Of a DNA stretch of 64,000 nt, positions 8,246 through 18,042 are shown piece by piece. The DNA is from UKL13-2 sp031431435 (lineage in GTDB: Bacteria > Pseudomonadota > Gammaproteobacteria > Burkholderiales > Usitatibacteraceae). The position numbers and the translations under genes are program-made. How positions within the stretch are numbered: position 1 is the stretch's first letter; each line of letters starts with the position of its first letter. Below the pieces are notes generated by a model. The model had not been told where the DNA came from. It saw nothing but the letters and a program-made list of their open reading frames with translations, and did not search any database. The stretch spans positions 1-64,000 of the forward strand of contig JANPDI010000269.1 of the NCBI GenBank assembly GCA_031431435.1, written 5' to 3'.

Positions 8246-9502
8246 ATGCATAAGCAGCGCCAAGCGTTATCGGTATTGGTCGTCAGCACATTCGCCTTTA
8301 CGGTGTGCTTTATGGTGTGGATGATGTTTGGGGTGATTGGCATTCCGATCAAAAAAATGCTTAACCTGAATGCAACCGAATTCGGCCTGCTTACCGCCAC
8401 GCCGATTCTGACCGGTTCGTTAATTCGTGTCCCGCTGGGCATTTGGACCGATCGATACGGCGGACGCATCGTCATGACCATTTTGATGGCGTGCACCGTC
8501 CCTGCGATTTGGCTCATGAGCTATGCCACGGCTTACTGGCATTTTCTCGTCATTGGGTTATTCGTGGGTTTGGCTGGAGGATCGTTTTCAGTTGGCACCC
8601 CATACGTCGCACGCTGGTTTCCACGAAACCGGCAAGGTTTTGCGATGGGTGTTTATGGCGCGGGAAATTCCGGCGCGGCCGTCAACAAGTTTATTGCGCC
8701 TGCTCTGTTGGTTGCGTTTGGTTGGACGATGGTTCCGCAGGTCTATGCTGGAATCATGTTGGGCACCGTGATTTTATTTTGGATGTTCAGCCATAGCGAC
8801 CCAGCGCATCTCGTGCCCAGCAATGTCAAATTTATTGACCAACTCAAATTGCTGAAGGACCCGAAGGTTCTTAAATACTGTCAGTACTACAGCATCGTTT
8901 TTGGCGGCTACGTCGCACTGAGTTTGTGGATGGTGCAGTACTACGTCGGCGAATACGGCCTTGACATTCGTACGGCTGCATTGTTGGCAGCATGTTTTTC
9001 GCTACCAGGAGGGGTGTTGCGCGCGGTCGGCGGTTGGATTAGTGACAAACATGGTGCCCACAGTGTGACATGGTGGGTCATGTGGGTAAGCTGGATTTGC
9101 CTGTTCTTGCTGAGTTACCCGCAGACCGAATTTACGGTGCTAACAATCGACGGCCCGAAAAGCTTCCACGTTGGACTCAATGTGTACGCGTTTACCGCAC
9201 TCATGTTTACGCTTGGTATTGCCTGGGCTTTTGGCAAAGCGAGTGTCTTTAAATACATCAGTGACGAGTATCCGCAAAACATCGGTGCCATCAGCGGCAT
9301 TGTTGGTCTTGCTGGTGGCCTCGGCGGCTTTGTATTGCCCATCATGTTTGGTGCGTTGATGGACCTCACCGGAATTCGCTCAAGCGCTTTTATGTTGATG
9401 TATGGCGTGGTCTGGGTATCGCTGATTTGGATGTACTGGACCGAAGTGCGTCGCAGTGAACTGATGGGCAAAAACGCCACGCCTTTTAGTCTGCGCAGCT
9501 AA
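8246..9502 (+). CDS. narK1: nitrate/nitrite transporter, NarK1 type
   Basis: A 418-residue major-facilitator protein with twelve predicted membrane spans and the nitrate-porter signatures: 'GLAGGSFSVGTPYVARWFP' with the following 'GVYGAGNSG' (about residues 108-140) and 'GLAGGLGGFVLP' (about 352-363). NarK1-type carriers are thought to import nitrate with protons. It is the first gene of the nar cluster, directly downstream of the FNR-type promoter, and 32 bases ahead of a second carrier. In some bacteria the two are fused into one protein; here they are separate genes. Role assignment to NarK1 rather than NarK2 rests on order and length. Confidence 0.88.
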   Translation: MHKQRQALSVLVVSTFAFTVCFMVWMMFGVIGIPIKKMLNLNATEFGLLTATPILTGSLIRVPLGIWTDRYGGRIVMTILMACTVPAIWLMSYATAYWHFLVIGLFVGLAGGSFSVGTPYVARWFPRNRQGFAMGVYGAGNSGAAVNKFIAPALLVAFGWTMVPQVYAGIMLGTVILFWMFSHSDPAHLVPSNVKFIDQLKLLKDPKVLKYCQYYSIVFGGYVALSLWMVQYYVGEYGLDIRTAALLAACFSLPGGVLRAVGGWISDKHGAHSVTWWVMWVSWICLFLLSYPQTEFTVLTIDGPKSFHVGLNVYAFTALMFTLGIAWAFGKASVFKYISDEYPQNIGAISGIVGLAGGLGGFVLPIMFGALMDLTGIRSSAFMLMYGVVWVSLIWMYWTEVRRSELMGKNATPFSLRS

Positions 9503-9534
9503 GGCGATCGATTCGAACAGACCAAAAGGAAACC

Positions 9535-11163
9535 ATGAGCATGAACAATCAATCCGGCCCCGACATCGGCGACTGGCGTCCAGAAGACGCGACGTTTTGG
9601 GAAAACACCGGCAAACGCATTGCCAATCGCAACCTGTGGATATCCATTCCCAATCTGCTGTGTGCGTTTGCCGTCTGGTTGATGTGGGGAATCATCACGG
9701 TGCAAATGCTCAATTTGGGATTTCCGTTCAAACCCGCCGAGCTGTTTACCTTAACGGCAATTGCAGGGTTGATGGGGGCAACGTTGCGCATTCCGGCGTC
9801 GTTCTTCATCCGATTGTCCGGTGGTCGTAATACGGTCTTTCTAACGAGCTTGCTGCTAATCGTGCCGGCCGTCTGGACCGGCATCGCATTGCAGGACAAA
9901 AACACGCCGCTTTGGGTATTTCAGGCATGTGCATTTTTATCCGGTATCGGCGGCGGAAATTTCTCGGCATCGATGAGCAATATCAATACTTTTTTCCCCA
10001 AGAAACAGCAGGGACTGGCGTTGGGATTAAATGCCGGCCTCGGCAATTTTGGTGTGACCACCATGCAGGTGTTGATCCCGTTGGTGATGACGGTGGGGTT
10101 TTTCGGTGCGATTGGCGGAGGATCCATGGTGCTGACCAAAGACTCGGGGTGGATTTTAGGAAAAATTCTTGCCGGTACGCCGACCTGGATTCAGAACGCG
10201 GGTTTTATCTGGGCGGCAATCCTGCTGCCGTTGGTTGTTGCCGCCTGGTTTGGCATGAATAACCTGCTGACGGTCACACCCAACCATGGTGGAACGATCG
10301 CGGCCTTTGGCAAGATACTTTACCTCTATGGTCTGGCATTTGCGGTTGGTGCACTCGGCTTATATCTGTATCTCCCCGAACCGACCGGGCTGGGGTTGCT
10401 CAACATGTGGATTGCCTTGCCACTGATTATTGTTGCCTGTTTAGGTGTGATGAAGTTGGCGGCCTTTGGCGAGATGAAGGGAAACTTGTCCAAACAATTC
10501 GAAATTTTCCAGAATAAACACACTTGGTCGATGACGGTCCTGTATCTGGTGACGTTCGGTTCGTTCATCGGTTTTTCGATGGCGCTGCCGTTGTCAATCA
10601 CCGTGATTTTTGGTTTTCAGCACGTGCCAGATGCGGCTGGTGTGATGACGCATACGCTAAAAAATCCGAACGCGCCGTCGGCATTGACGTATGCCTGGAT
10701 CGGTCCGTTTGTTGGGGCGTTGATTCGTCCGGTGGGCGGTTGGATCTCTGACAAGATCGGCGGCTCGATTGTCACGCAGTGGATCTCGGCGGTGATGGTA
10801 GCGGCGTCTGCAGGGGTCGGTTACGTGATGTTGCTGGCGTACAAGTCAGCCACGCCTGAGCAATATTTCCTGGTGTTCATGGCCTTGTTTGTGGTGCTGT
10901 TTGCGGCCACCGGAATCGGCAACGGCTCCACCTTTCGTACCATCGGCGTCATTTTTGACAAGGTGCAGGCCGGGCCGGTTCTCGGCTGGACCGCCGCCGT
11001 TGCCGCATATGGTTCATTTATTGCGCCGGTTGTGATCGGCCAGCAGATCAAGGAAGGAACCCCGCAGGTTGCGATGTACGGGTTCGCCGTCTTTTACGCA
11101 CTTTGCCTGATTCTCAATTGGTGGTTCTATCTACGGCCCGGCGCTGAGATCAAAAATCCGTAA
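9535..11163 (+). CDS. narK2: nitrate/nitrite antiporter, NarK2 type
   Basis: A 542-residue major-facilitator protein with the signature 'GIGGGNFSASMSNINTFFPKKQQG' and 'GLNAGLGNFG' (about residues 138-178). It is longer than NarK1 because of extended loops between helices (about residues 190-220 and 340-390). NarK2-type proteins exchange nitrate for the nitrite made by the cytoplasmic-facing NarG active site. Start at 9535 with an aaaggaaacc ribosome site; an alternative ATG lies two codons later. It lies 41 bases ahead of narG in the same transcription direction. Confidence 0.88.
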   Translation: MSMNNQSGPDIGDWRPEDATFWENTGKRIANRNLWISIPNLLCAFAVWLMWGIITVQMLNLGFPFKPAELFTLTAIAGLMGATLRIPASFFIRLSGGRNTVFLTSLLLIVPAVWTGIALQDKNTPLWVFQACAFLSGIGGGNFSASMSNINTFFPKKQQGLALGLNAGLGNFGVTTMQVLIPLVMTVGFFGAIGGGSMVLTKDSGWILGKILAGTPTWIQNAGFIWAAILLPLVVAAWFGMNNLLTVTPNHGGTIAAFGKILYLYGLAFAVGALGLYLYLPEPTGLGLLNMWIALPLIIVACLGVMKLAAFGEMKGNLSKQFEIFQNKHTWSMTVLYLVTFGSFIGFSMALPLSITVIFGFQHVPDAAGVMTHTLKNPNAPSALTYAWIGPFVGALIRPVGGWISDKIGGSIVTQWISAVMVAASAGVGYVMLLAYKSATPEQYFLVFMALFVVLFAATGIGNGSTFRTIGVIFDKVQAGPVLGWTAAVAAYGSFIAPVVIGQQIKEGTPQVAMYGFAVFYALCLILNWWFYLRPGAEIKNP

Positions 11164-11204
11164 GCAATTTTTAATTGTGCAGTCGTCTGCCACTTGGAGC
11201 CTAT

Positions 11205-14200
11205 ATGAGTCACTTTCTTGATCGACTAAGTTATTTTTCGAGCCCGCGCGAAGCATTTGCTGGCGATCACGGCGTCACCACTGGTGAAGACCGGACGTGG
11301 GAGGATGCGTATCGCAACCGATGGGCGCACGATAAAGTAGTGCGTTCAACACATGGTGTGAATTGCACCGGATCGTGCTCGTGGAAAGTGTATGTGAAGG
11401 GCGGTATCGTGACCTGGGAAACCCAACAGACCGACTATCCGCGTACCCGCTGGGATATGCCCAATCATGAGCCTCGTGGTTGCTCCCGCGGAGCCAGCTA
11501 CAGCTGGTATTTGTACAGCGCCAATCGCGTGAAGTACCCGCTGGTGCGTGGGCGCCTGCTCAAAAGCTGGCGGGAGGCGCGACAAACGCAGGGACCGGTT
11601 GAAGCGTGGGCGTCGATTGTGGAGTCGGACGCCAAGCGTCGTGACTATCAGGCCGTGCGTGGCCTCGGCGGATTTGTGCGGTCCGGCTGGGACGAAGTTA
11701 ATGAGATGGTCGCGGCAGCCAATGTGTACACCATCAAGAAACACGGTGCGGATCGCATCATCGGATTTTCACCGATTCCGGCGATGTCGATGGTAAGTTA
11801 CGCAGCCGGCAGTCGCTATATGAGCCTGATTGGCGGTGTGTCGATGAGTTTTTATGACTGGTATTGCGACCTGCCGCCCGCCAGTCCGCAGGTGTGGGGA
11901 GAGCAGACCGATGTGCCCGAATCGGCCGACTGGTTCAACTCGACCTTTATCATGGCGTGGGGGTCGAATGTTCCGCAGACGCGTACCCCGGACGCACATT
12001 TTTTTACCGAGGTGCGGTACAAAGGGGCCAAGACGGTCGCCATCACACCGGACTATTCCGAGGTGGCTAAACTTTCCGATATCTGGCTGCACCCCAAACA
12101 GGGTACCGACGCGGCGGTGGCGATGGCCATGGGTCATGTGATTCTCAAGGAGTTTTATTTCCCTGAGGGTGGCAAGAAGCCGAGCGCCTATTTCGATAAC
12201 TACGCGCGCCGATATACCGATTTGCCGATGTTGGTGATGCTCAAACCACACACCACCGCGACCGGCGAAAAAATAATGGTGCCTGATCGGTATTTACGAG
12301 CATCGGACTTTAATGGCCAATTAGGTCAAACCAACAATCCCGAATGGAAAACAGTTGCATTTGACGCAGGTGGCAAGGCGGTAATGCCGCATGGTGCCAT
12401 TGGCTTTAGATGGGGTCCGGATGGACGAGCCGACGCCGGCCAGTGGAACCTTGAAGACAAAGAGGCCCGCAACGGTGAGGCGGTCAAGCTGCGTTTGTCT
12501 ATGCTCGAAGCGGTCGACGGTGATCGGGATGTCGTGCAAGTTGGCTTCCCTTATTTTGGCGGCATTGCAACGGCACATTTTACGAACAATCCGGGCAGTG
12601 ATGTGCTGATCCGATCGGTGCCGGCCAACAAATTGTTACTGGGCAAAAATGGCGAAAAGCACGAAGCATTGGTCTGTACGGTGTTTGATTTGCTGGCGGC
12701 CAACTATGGTGTTGCGCGTGGGTTGTCCGGTGAAAATGCGGCGACGAGTTTTGACGATAATGTGCCCTACACCCCGGCGTGGCAGGAGCAGATTACCGGT
12801 GTTCCGCGCGATCAGATCATCTCTGTGGCGCGCCAGTTCGCCGATAACGCCGACAAGACCGAGGGCAAGTCCATGATCATTATTGGTGCCGCAATGAATC
12901 ACTGGTACCACAGTGACATGAACTATCGTGGTGTCATCAACATGCTGATGTTGTGTGGTTGTATCGGCAAAAGTGGCGGCGGGTGGGCGCATTACGTGGG
13001 GCAGGAAAAATTACGCCCGCAGACTGGCTGGGTACCACTCGCATTTGCCACTGACTGGGTGCGGCCGCCGCGGCAAATGAATTCGACAAGTTTTTTCTAC
13101 GCACATACCGATCAGTGGCGCTACGAAAAACTCGGCGTCGAAGAAGTGTTGTCACCCTTGGCTGATAAAGAACGCTTTGGGGGCAGCATGATTGATTACA
13201 ACGTGCGGGCCGAGCGCATGGGTTGGTTACCGTCGGCACCACAATTGCAGACCAACCCGATGAAAGTGGTCAGCGATGCCAGGGCGGCAGGCATGGATGC
13301 TAAAGAATACACGGTGAAATCGCTTAAAGACGGCTCATTAAAAATGAGCTGTGAGGATCCGGATCATCCGGATAACTGGCCGCGCAATATGTTTGTTTGG
13401 CGCTCAAATATTCTTGGCTCGTCCGGCAAGGGTCACGAATATTTTCTCAAACATCTGCTCGGCACCAGCAACGGTGTACAGGGCAAGGATCTGGGCCGCG
13501 ATGAAGCCAAACCCACCGAAGTCGTCTGGCACGATCAAGCGCCGCAGGGCAAGCTTGATTTGGTGGTGACACTCGACTTTCGCATGAGCACCACCTGTTT
13601 GTATTCGGACATCGTATTGCCAACCGCGACCTGGTACGAGAAGAACGATCTTAATACCAGCGATATGCACCCGTTTATTCATCCGCTTTCAACCGCGGTT
13701 GATCCGGCTTGGCAATCGCGTAGTGACTGGGAAATTTACAAGGGGTTTGCAAAGAAATTCAGCGAAGTCTGTGTCGGACATCTTGGTGTTGAACAGGAAA
13801 TGGTGCTGACACCGATCATGCACGACACACCGGGAGAATTGGCGCAGCCCTTCGAGGTGAGGGAGTGGAAACGCGGTGAGATCGAGCTTATTCCCGGCAA
13901 AACTGCGCCGCAGATGACGGTTGTTGAGCGCGACTATCCCAATACATACAAAAAATTTACCGCGCTGGGCCCGCTGCTGAGCAAGATGGGCAATGGTGGT
14001 AAGGGCATTGGCTGGAATACCAACGCCGAGGTAAAGCAACTGGCGGAACTCAATGGTGCGGTTCGCGCTGAAGGTGTGTCACAGGGCATGCCAAAAATTG
14101 AAACCGACATCGACGCCTGCGAGGTCATTTTGCAACTTGCACCGGAAACCAACGGTCATGTCGCAGTCAAGGCGTGGCAAGCATTGGGTAAACAAACAGG

Positions 14201-15023
14201 CCGCGACCACACCCATCTGGCGGTTCATCGTGAAGACGAGAAGATTCGCTTTCGTGATGTACAGGCTCAACCACGCAAAATCATCAGTTCGCCAACATGG
14301 AGTGGCATTGAATCGGAAACCGTTTCCTATAACGCCGGCTATACCAATGTGCATGAATACATTCCATGGCGCACATTGACCGGGCGGCAACAGTTTTATC
14401 AGGACCATCCATGGATGATTGCATTTGGCGAGGGCATGGCGAGTTACCGGCCGCCGGTAGACCTAAAAACAACGGCCGGAATTCATGGCATCAAGTCAAA
14501 CGGCAATGCGGAAATATTGCTGAACTTCATCACGCCGCACCAGAAGTGGGGCATTCACTCCACCTACAGCGATAACTTGATGATGCTGACCTTAAGTCGT
14601 GGTGGACCGTGTGTCTGGCTGAGTGAGGACGACGCCACCCGCGCCGGAATTGTTGATAACGACTGGGTGGAGCTATTCAACATCAATGGTGCCATTGCTG
14701 CCCGCGCCGTGGTGAGTCAACGTGTCAACCCCGGTATGGTGATGATGTACCACGCGCAGGAAAAAATGATCAATACACCTGGCTCCGAAATCACCGGCAC
14801 GCGTGGCGGTATCCACAACTCAGTGACACGCATTGTCTTGAAGCCGACTCACATGATTGGCGGTTACGCGCAGCTTAGTTATGGCTTCAACTACTACGGC
14901 ACCATTGGCACCAACCGCGACGAATTTGTCGTGGTTCGAAAAATGGCCAATATCGACTGGCTTGATACACCGGTTGGTGACGAACGTGCGACACTGGTCC
15001 AGGCGCAAGGGGAGGCGGCATGA
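11205..15023 (+). CDS. narG: respiratory nitrate reductase alpha subunit NarG
   Basis: A 1,272-residue molybdopterin oxidoreductase, the catalytic subunit of membrane-bound nitrate reductase, reducing nitrate to nitrite on the cytoplasmic side. The N-terminal cluster-binding stretch 'HGVNCTGSCSWKVYVKGG' (about residues 49-66) has the His and Cys ligands of the FS0 [4Fe-4S] cluster. The Asp in 'SFYDWYCDLPP' (about residue 220) is the molybdenum ligand of NarG enzymes. No Tat signal is present, as expected. The ATG at 11205 has GGAG at 11196-11199; an ATG ten codons upstream lacks support. Its stop overlaps the narH start by four bases (ATGA). Confidence 0.97.
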   Translation: MSHFLDRLSYFSSPREAFAGDHGVTTGEDRTWEDAYRNRWAHDKVVRSTHGVNCTGSCSWKVYVKGGIVTWETQQTDYPRTRWDMPNHEPRGCSRGASYSWYLYSANRVKYPLVRGRLLKSWREARQTQGPVEAWASIVESDAKRRDYQAVRGLGGFVRSGWDEVNEMVAAANVYTIKKHGADRIIGFSPIPAMSMVSYAAGSRYMSLIGGVSMSFYDWYCDLPPASPQVWGEQTDVPESADWFNSTFIMAWGSNVPQTRTPDAHFFTEVRYKGAKTVAITPDYSEVAKLSDIWLHPKQGTDAAVAMAMGHVILKEFYFPEGGKKPSAYFDNYARRYTDLPMLVMLKPHTTATGEKIMVPDRYLRASDFNGQLGQTNNPEWKTVAFDAGGKAVMPHGAIGFRWGPDGRADAGQWNLEDKEARNGEAVKLRLSMLEAVDGDRDVVQVGFPYFGGIATAHFTNNPGSDVLIRSVPANKLLLGKNGEKHEALVCTVFDLLAANYGVARGLSGENAATSFDDNVPYTPAWQEQITGVPRDQIISVARQFADNADKTEGKSMIIIGAAMNHWYHSDMNYRGVINMLMLCGCIGKSGGGWAHYVGQEKLRPQTGWVPLAFATDWVRPPRQMNSTSFFYAHTDQWRYEKLGVEEVLSPLADKERFGGSMIDYNVRAERMGWLPSAPQLQTNPMKVVSDARAAGMDAKEYTVKSLKDGSLKMSCEDPDHPDNWPRNMFVWRSNILGSSGKGHEYFLKHLLGTSNGVQGKDLGRDEAKPTEVVWHDQAPQGKLDLVVTLDFRMSTTCLYSDIVLPTATWYEKNDLNTSDMHPFIHPLSTAVDPAWQSRSDWEIYKGFAKKFSEVCVGHLGVEQEMVLTPIMHDTPGELAQPFEVREWKRGEIELIPGKTAPQMTVVERDYPNTYKKFTALGPLLSKMGNGGKGIGWNTNAEVKQLAELNGAVRAEGVSQGMPKIETDIDACEVILQLAPETNGHVAVKAWQALGKQTGRDHTHLAVHREDEKIRFRDVQAQPRKIISSPTWSGIESETVSYNAGYTNVHEYIPWRTLTGRQQFYQDHPWMIAFGEGMASYRPPVDLKTTAGIHGIKSNGNAEILLNFITPHQKWGIHSTYSDNLMMLTLSRGGPCVWLSEDDATRAGIVDNDWVELFNINGAIAARAVVSQRVNPGMVMMYHAQEKMINTPGSEITGTRGGIHNSVTRIVLKPTHMIGGYAQLSYGFNYYGTIGTNRDEFVVVRKMANIDWLDTPVGDERATLVQAQGEAA

Positions 15024-16543
15024 AAATCCGCGCACAAATAGGCATGGTATTAAACCTCGACAAGTGTATCGGCTGTCACACCTGTTCGGTCACCTGCAAA
15101 AACGTTTGGACCAGCCGTCCCGGCATGGAATACGCATGGTTCAACAACGTTGAGACCAAACCCGGCATTGGTTACCCGAAGGACTGGGAGGATCAGGATA
15201 AGTGGAACGGTGGTTGGGTGCGCAAAGCCAATGGCGCGATTGAACCGCGCCAAGGTGCCAAATGGAAATTGTTGATGCGTATTTTCGCCAACCCGAACAT
15301 GCCGGAGATTGATGACTATTACGAACCATTCACGTTTGACTATGATCATCTGCAATCGGCGCCGGAGATGAAAGCCACACCAACCGCCCGTGCACGCAGC
15401 TTGATTTCCGGCAAGCGAATGGAAAAAATCGAATGGGGTCCAAACTGGGAGGAAATCCTCGGTGGTGAATTTTCGAAACGCGGTAAAGACAAAAATTTCG
15501 ACGACATTCAGAAAGAGATGTACGGCGAATTTGAGAATACGTTCATGATGTATTTGCCGCGGCTTTGTGAACATTGCCTGAATCCAGCCTGTGTCGCCAG
15601 TTGTCCGTCAGGATCGATCTACAAGCGCGAAGAAGATGGCATTGTGTTGATTGATCAAGACAAGTGCCGTGGTTGGCGCATGTGTGTCAGCGGTTGTCCC
15701 TACAAAAAAATTTACTACAACTGGAAAAGTGGCAAAGCCGAGAAATGTACATTTTGTTTTCCGCGTATTGAGGCGGGGCAGCCGACTGTATGTAGCGAAA
15801 CCTGTGTTGGACGTATCCGCTATCTGGGCGTGTTGCTGTATGACGCTGACCGGATTCAGGAAGCGGCAAGTGTTGAGCATGATCGTGATTTATACCAGGC
15901 GCAGCTTGATATCTTTCTTGATCCAAATGACCCGAACGTAATCGCGCAAGCACGTCTTGATGGTATTGCTGATGCGTGGATGGATGCGGCGCGCAATAGT
16001 CCGGTATACAAAATGGCGGTGGATTGGAAAGTCGCACTGCCATTGCATCCTGAATATCGGACCCTGCCGATGGTGTGGTATGTACCCCCGCTGTCACCGA
16101 TCACCGCGGCGGCCAATGCCGGCCATGTTGGTATCAACGGCGCGATTCCCGATGTCAAGTCGTTACGCATCCCGGTGAAATATCTGGCCAACCTGCTCAC
16201 GGCCGGTGATACCGCGCCGGTTGAGCGTGCATTGGAGCGGATGTTGGCGATGCGTGCGTTCCAGCGGGAAAAACACGTCGACGGTCGCATCAATACGGCA
16301 GTGCTGGATCAGGTAAATATGACTCAGCACGAAGTTGAAGACATGTATCACGTCATGGCGATTGCGAATTACGAGGATCGATTTGTGATCCCGAGCACGC
16401 ATCGTGAATACGCGGAAAATACGTTTAACGTGCGTGGCGGCTGTGGCTTCAGTTTTGGAAACGGGTGTTCGGAGGGAACCGGCGAAACAAGCTTGTTTGG
16501 CACTGAAAAGAGACGAACCATTCCCATCAAGGCAAAGGTCTGA
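15020..16543 (+). CDS. narH: respiratory nitrate reductase beta subunit NarH
   Basis: A 507-residue ferredoxin-like subunit passing electrons from NarI hemes to NarG. Cysteine groups are visible at 'CIGCHTCSVTC' (about residues 16-26), 'CEHCLNPACVASCP' (about 184-197), 'CRGWRMCVSGCP' (about 217-228) and 'CTFCFPRIEAG...CSETC' (about 244-265). The Trp in CRGW replaces a cysteine, which is what gives NarH its [3Fe-4S] cluster. The four-base overlap with narG indicates translational coupling. Length and motifs fit the family fully. Confidence 0.97.
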   Translation: MKIRAQIGMVLNLDKCIGCHTCSVTCKNVWTSRPGMEYAWFNNVETKPGIGYPKDWEDQDKWNGGWVRKANGAIEPRQGAKWKLLMRIFANPNMPEIDDYYEPFTFDYDHLQSAPEMKATPTARARSLISGKRMEKIEWGPNWEEILGGEFSKRGKDKNFDDIQKEMYGEFENTFMMYLPRLCEHCLNPACVASCPSGSIYKREEDGIVLIDQDKCRGWRMCVSGCPYKKIYYNWKSGKAEKCTFCFPRIEAGQPTVCSETCVGRIRYLGVLLYDADRIQEAASVEHDRDLYQAQLDIFLDPNDPNVIAQARLDGIADAWMDAARNSPVYKMAVDWKVALPLHPEYRTLPMVWYVPPLSPITAAANAGHVGINGAIPDVKSLRIPVKYLANLLTAGDTAPVERALERMLAMRAFQREKHVDGRINTAVLDQVNMTQHEVEDMYHVMAIANYEDRFVIPSTHREYAENTFNVRGGCGFSFGNGCSEGTGETSLFGTEKRRTIPIKAKV

Positions 16544-16545
16544 CC

Positions 16546-17301
16546 ATGAATTTTTTCACTTCGACTGCCCGGCCTGCTACCAAAACCCTGCGTGTCATGG
16601 CGCGTCTGCTGAGTTATCCTGACACCACGCTACGGCGACATTTGCCCGAAATGCGTGACGCCCTGCATGCGGAAGCGGCGTTGACGCCCGAACGATTGGC
16701 AGAATTAAATGTGTTGATGGATTGGATCGCCGGCGATATTAGTGGCCTCGGGCCGTTGGATATCGAAGCGGCCTATGTTGAATTATTTGACCGTGGTCGC
16801 GCGACCTCGTTGCATTTGTTTGAGCACGTACACGGTGATTCTCGAGATCGTGGCCCGGCAATGATCGACTTGGCGCAAAGCTTTGAAAAAGCCGAGCTAT
16901 TTCTGGTGCCCGGCGAAATGCCCGATTATCTGCCGGTTGTGCTTGAGTACACCTCGACGCAGCCGCCGCAGGAGGCACGTTTGTTTCTCAATGAAATGGC
17001 GCACATTTTTAATGTAATTTTTGCCGCCTTGCAACAGCGCGAAACACGCTACGCCAGTGTGCTCGGTGCCTTGCTGGAGTTGGCCGGTGAATCGGCGAAG
17101 CCAGTCACGGTGGCGCTAGATGAGTCCATTGATGAGTCATGGCAGGAGCCGCCCGTTTTTGGCGGTTGTTCAACCAAGGGACAAGCCAACCCCAACCAGC
17201 CCCAGCCTATTCATTTGGTTCGGAATCGCGATCTCAAACGCACCGCTGACCGGGTGTCCGATCGTGTATCAAATTCACCCAATGCAGGAGTGTCCAAATG
17301 A
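16546..17301 (+). CDS. narJ: nitrate reductase assembly chaperone NarJ
   Basis: A 251-residue all-helical protein of the NarJ/TorD chaperone family, needed for molybdenum cofactor and cluster insertion into NarG before membrane attachment; it is not part of the final enzyme. The conserved core 'ARLLSYPDTTLRRHLPEM' and 'AAYVELFDRGRATSLHLFEHVHGDSRDRG' lie in residues 18-105. The C-terminal 50 residues are low-complexity and not conserved. It starts two bases after the narH stop and overlaps narI by ATGA. Confidence 0.95.
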   Translation: MNFFTSTARPATKTLRVMARLLSYPDTTLRRHLPEMRDALHAEAALTPERLAELNVLMDWIAGDISGLGPLDIEAAYVELFDRGRATSLHLFEHVHGDSRDRGPAMIDLAQSFEKAELFLVPGEMPDYLPVVLEYTSTQPPQEARLFLNEMAHIFNVIFAALQQRETRYASVLGALLELAGESAKPVTVALDESIDESWQEPPVFGGCSTKGQANPNQPQPIHLVRNRDLKRTADRVSDRVSNSPNAGVSK

Positions 17302-18032
17302 GTGCCACCCACTACTTCTTGTTCGCAATCTACCCCTACATCTGCCTGGTGGTTTTTTTTATGGGTAGTCTGGCGCGTTTTGACCGTGACCAATACACAT
17401 GGAAGAGTGACTCATCGCAGCTGTTACGCAAAGGCAGCCTGCGCTGGGGCAGCAACCTGTTCCATATTGGCATCTTGTTCTTGTTCTTTGGACATTTGGT
17501 TGGACTACTGACGCCACATGCCGTATATGAGCACTTTATGTCAGCCGGTCAAAAGCAGATGATGGCGATCTATTTCGGCGGCGCGGCGGCGATCATTTGT
17601 TTTATTGGTTTGACGCTGTTGTTGCACCGCCGTCTGTTTGATGATCGTATCCGCTTGACCAGTCATCGTACAGACATCGCCATTCTGATTATTCTTTGGA
17701 TTCAGCTGGTGCTGGGAATGATCACCCTGCCGTTTTCCTATTCACATGCGGATGGGAGCGTGATGATGGTGTTGGCTGATTGGGCGCAGCGGTTGGTTAC
17801 GTTTCAGCCGGGTGGTGCGGAGGCGTTGGTGAACGTGGCGTGGCCATTCAAGGTGCACATTGTGCTGGGCTTGACGATTTTCCTGCTCTTTCCGTTTAGC
17901 CGACTGGTCCATGTCTGGAGTGGATTTGCCACCGTGGCCTATCTATTCAGACCTTATCAGGTGGTGCGTGCGCGTCGGTTGAATGTACCTGCCGGGCAGA
18001 ATCAGCCGGGCAGCCCCGGTAGTGGCACCTAG
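17298..18032 (+). CDS. narI: respiratory nitrate reductase gamma subunit NarI
   Basis: A 244-residue membrane subunit with five helices that binds two b hemes and takes electrons from quinol at the periplasmic side. Histidines suited to heme binding occur in 'NLFHIGILFLFFGHLVG' (helix 2) and in 'WPFKVHIVLGLTIFLLFPFSRLVHVWSG' (helix 5). Its start overlaps the narJ stop (ATGA at 17298-17301). The C-terminal tail after residue 225 is polar. It completes the narGHJI set in canonical order. Confidence 0.96.
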   Translation: MSATHYFLFAIYPYICLVVFFMGSLARFDRDQYTWKSDSSQLLRKGSLRWGSNLFHIGILFLFFGHLVGLLTPHAVYEHFMSAGQKQMMAIYFGGAAAIICFIGLTLLLHRRLFDDRIRLTSHRTDIAILIILWIQLVLGMITLPFSYSHADGSVMMVLADWAQRLVTFQPGGAEALVNVAWPFKVHIVLGLTIFLLFPFSRLVHVWSGFATVAYLFRPYQVVRARRLNVPAGQNQPGSPGSGT

Positions 18033-18042
18033 GGAAACGGAC

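Noticed and set aside
11175..11204. Earlier ATG for narG
   Set aside because: It adds ten residues unlike other NarG proteins, and the ATG at 11205 has a GGAG at good spacing.
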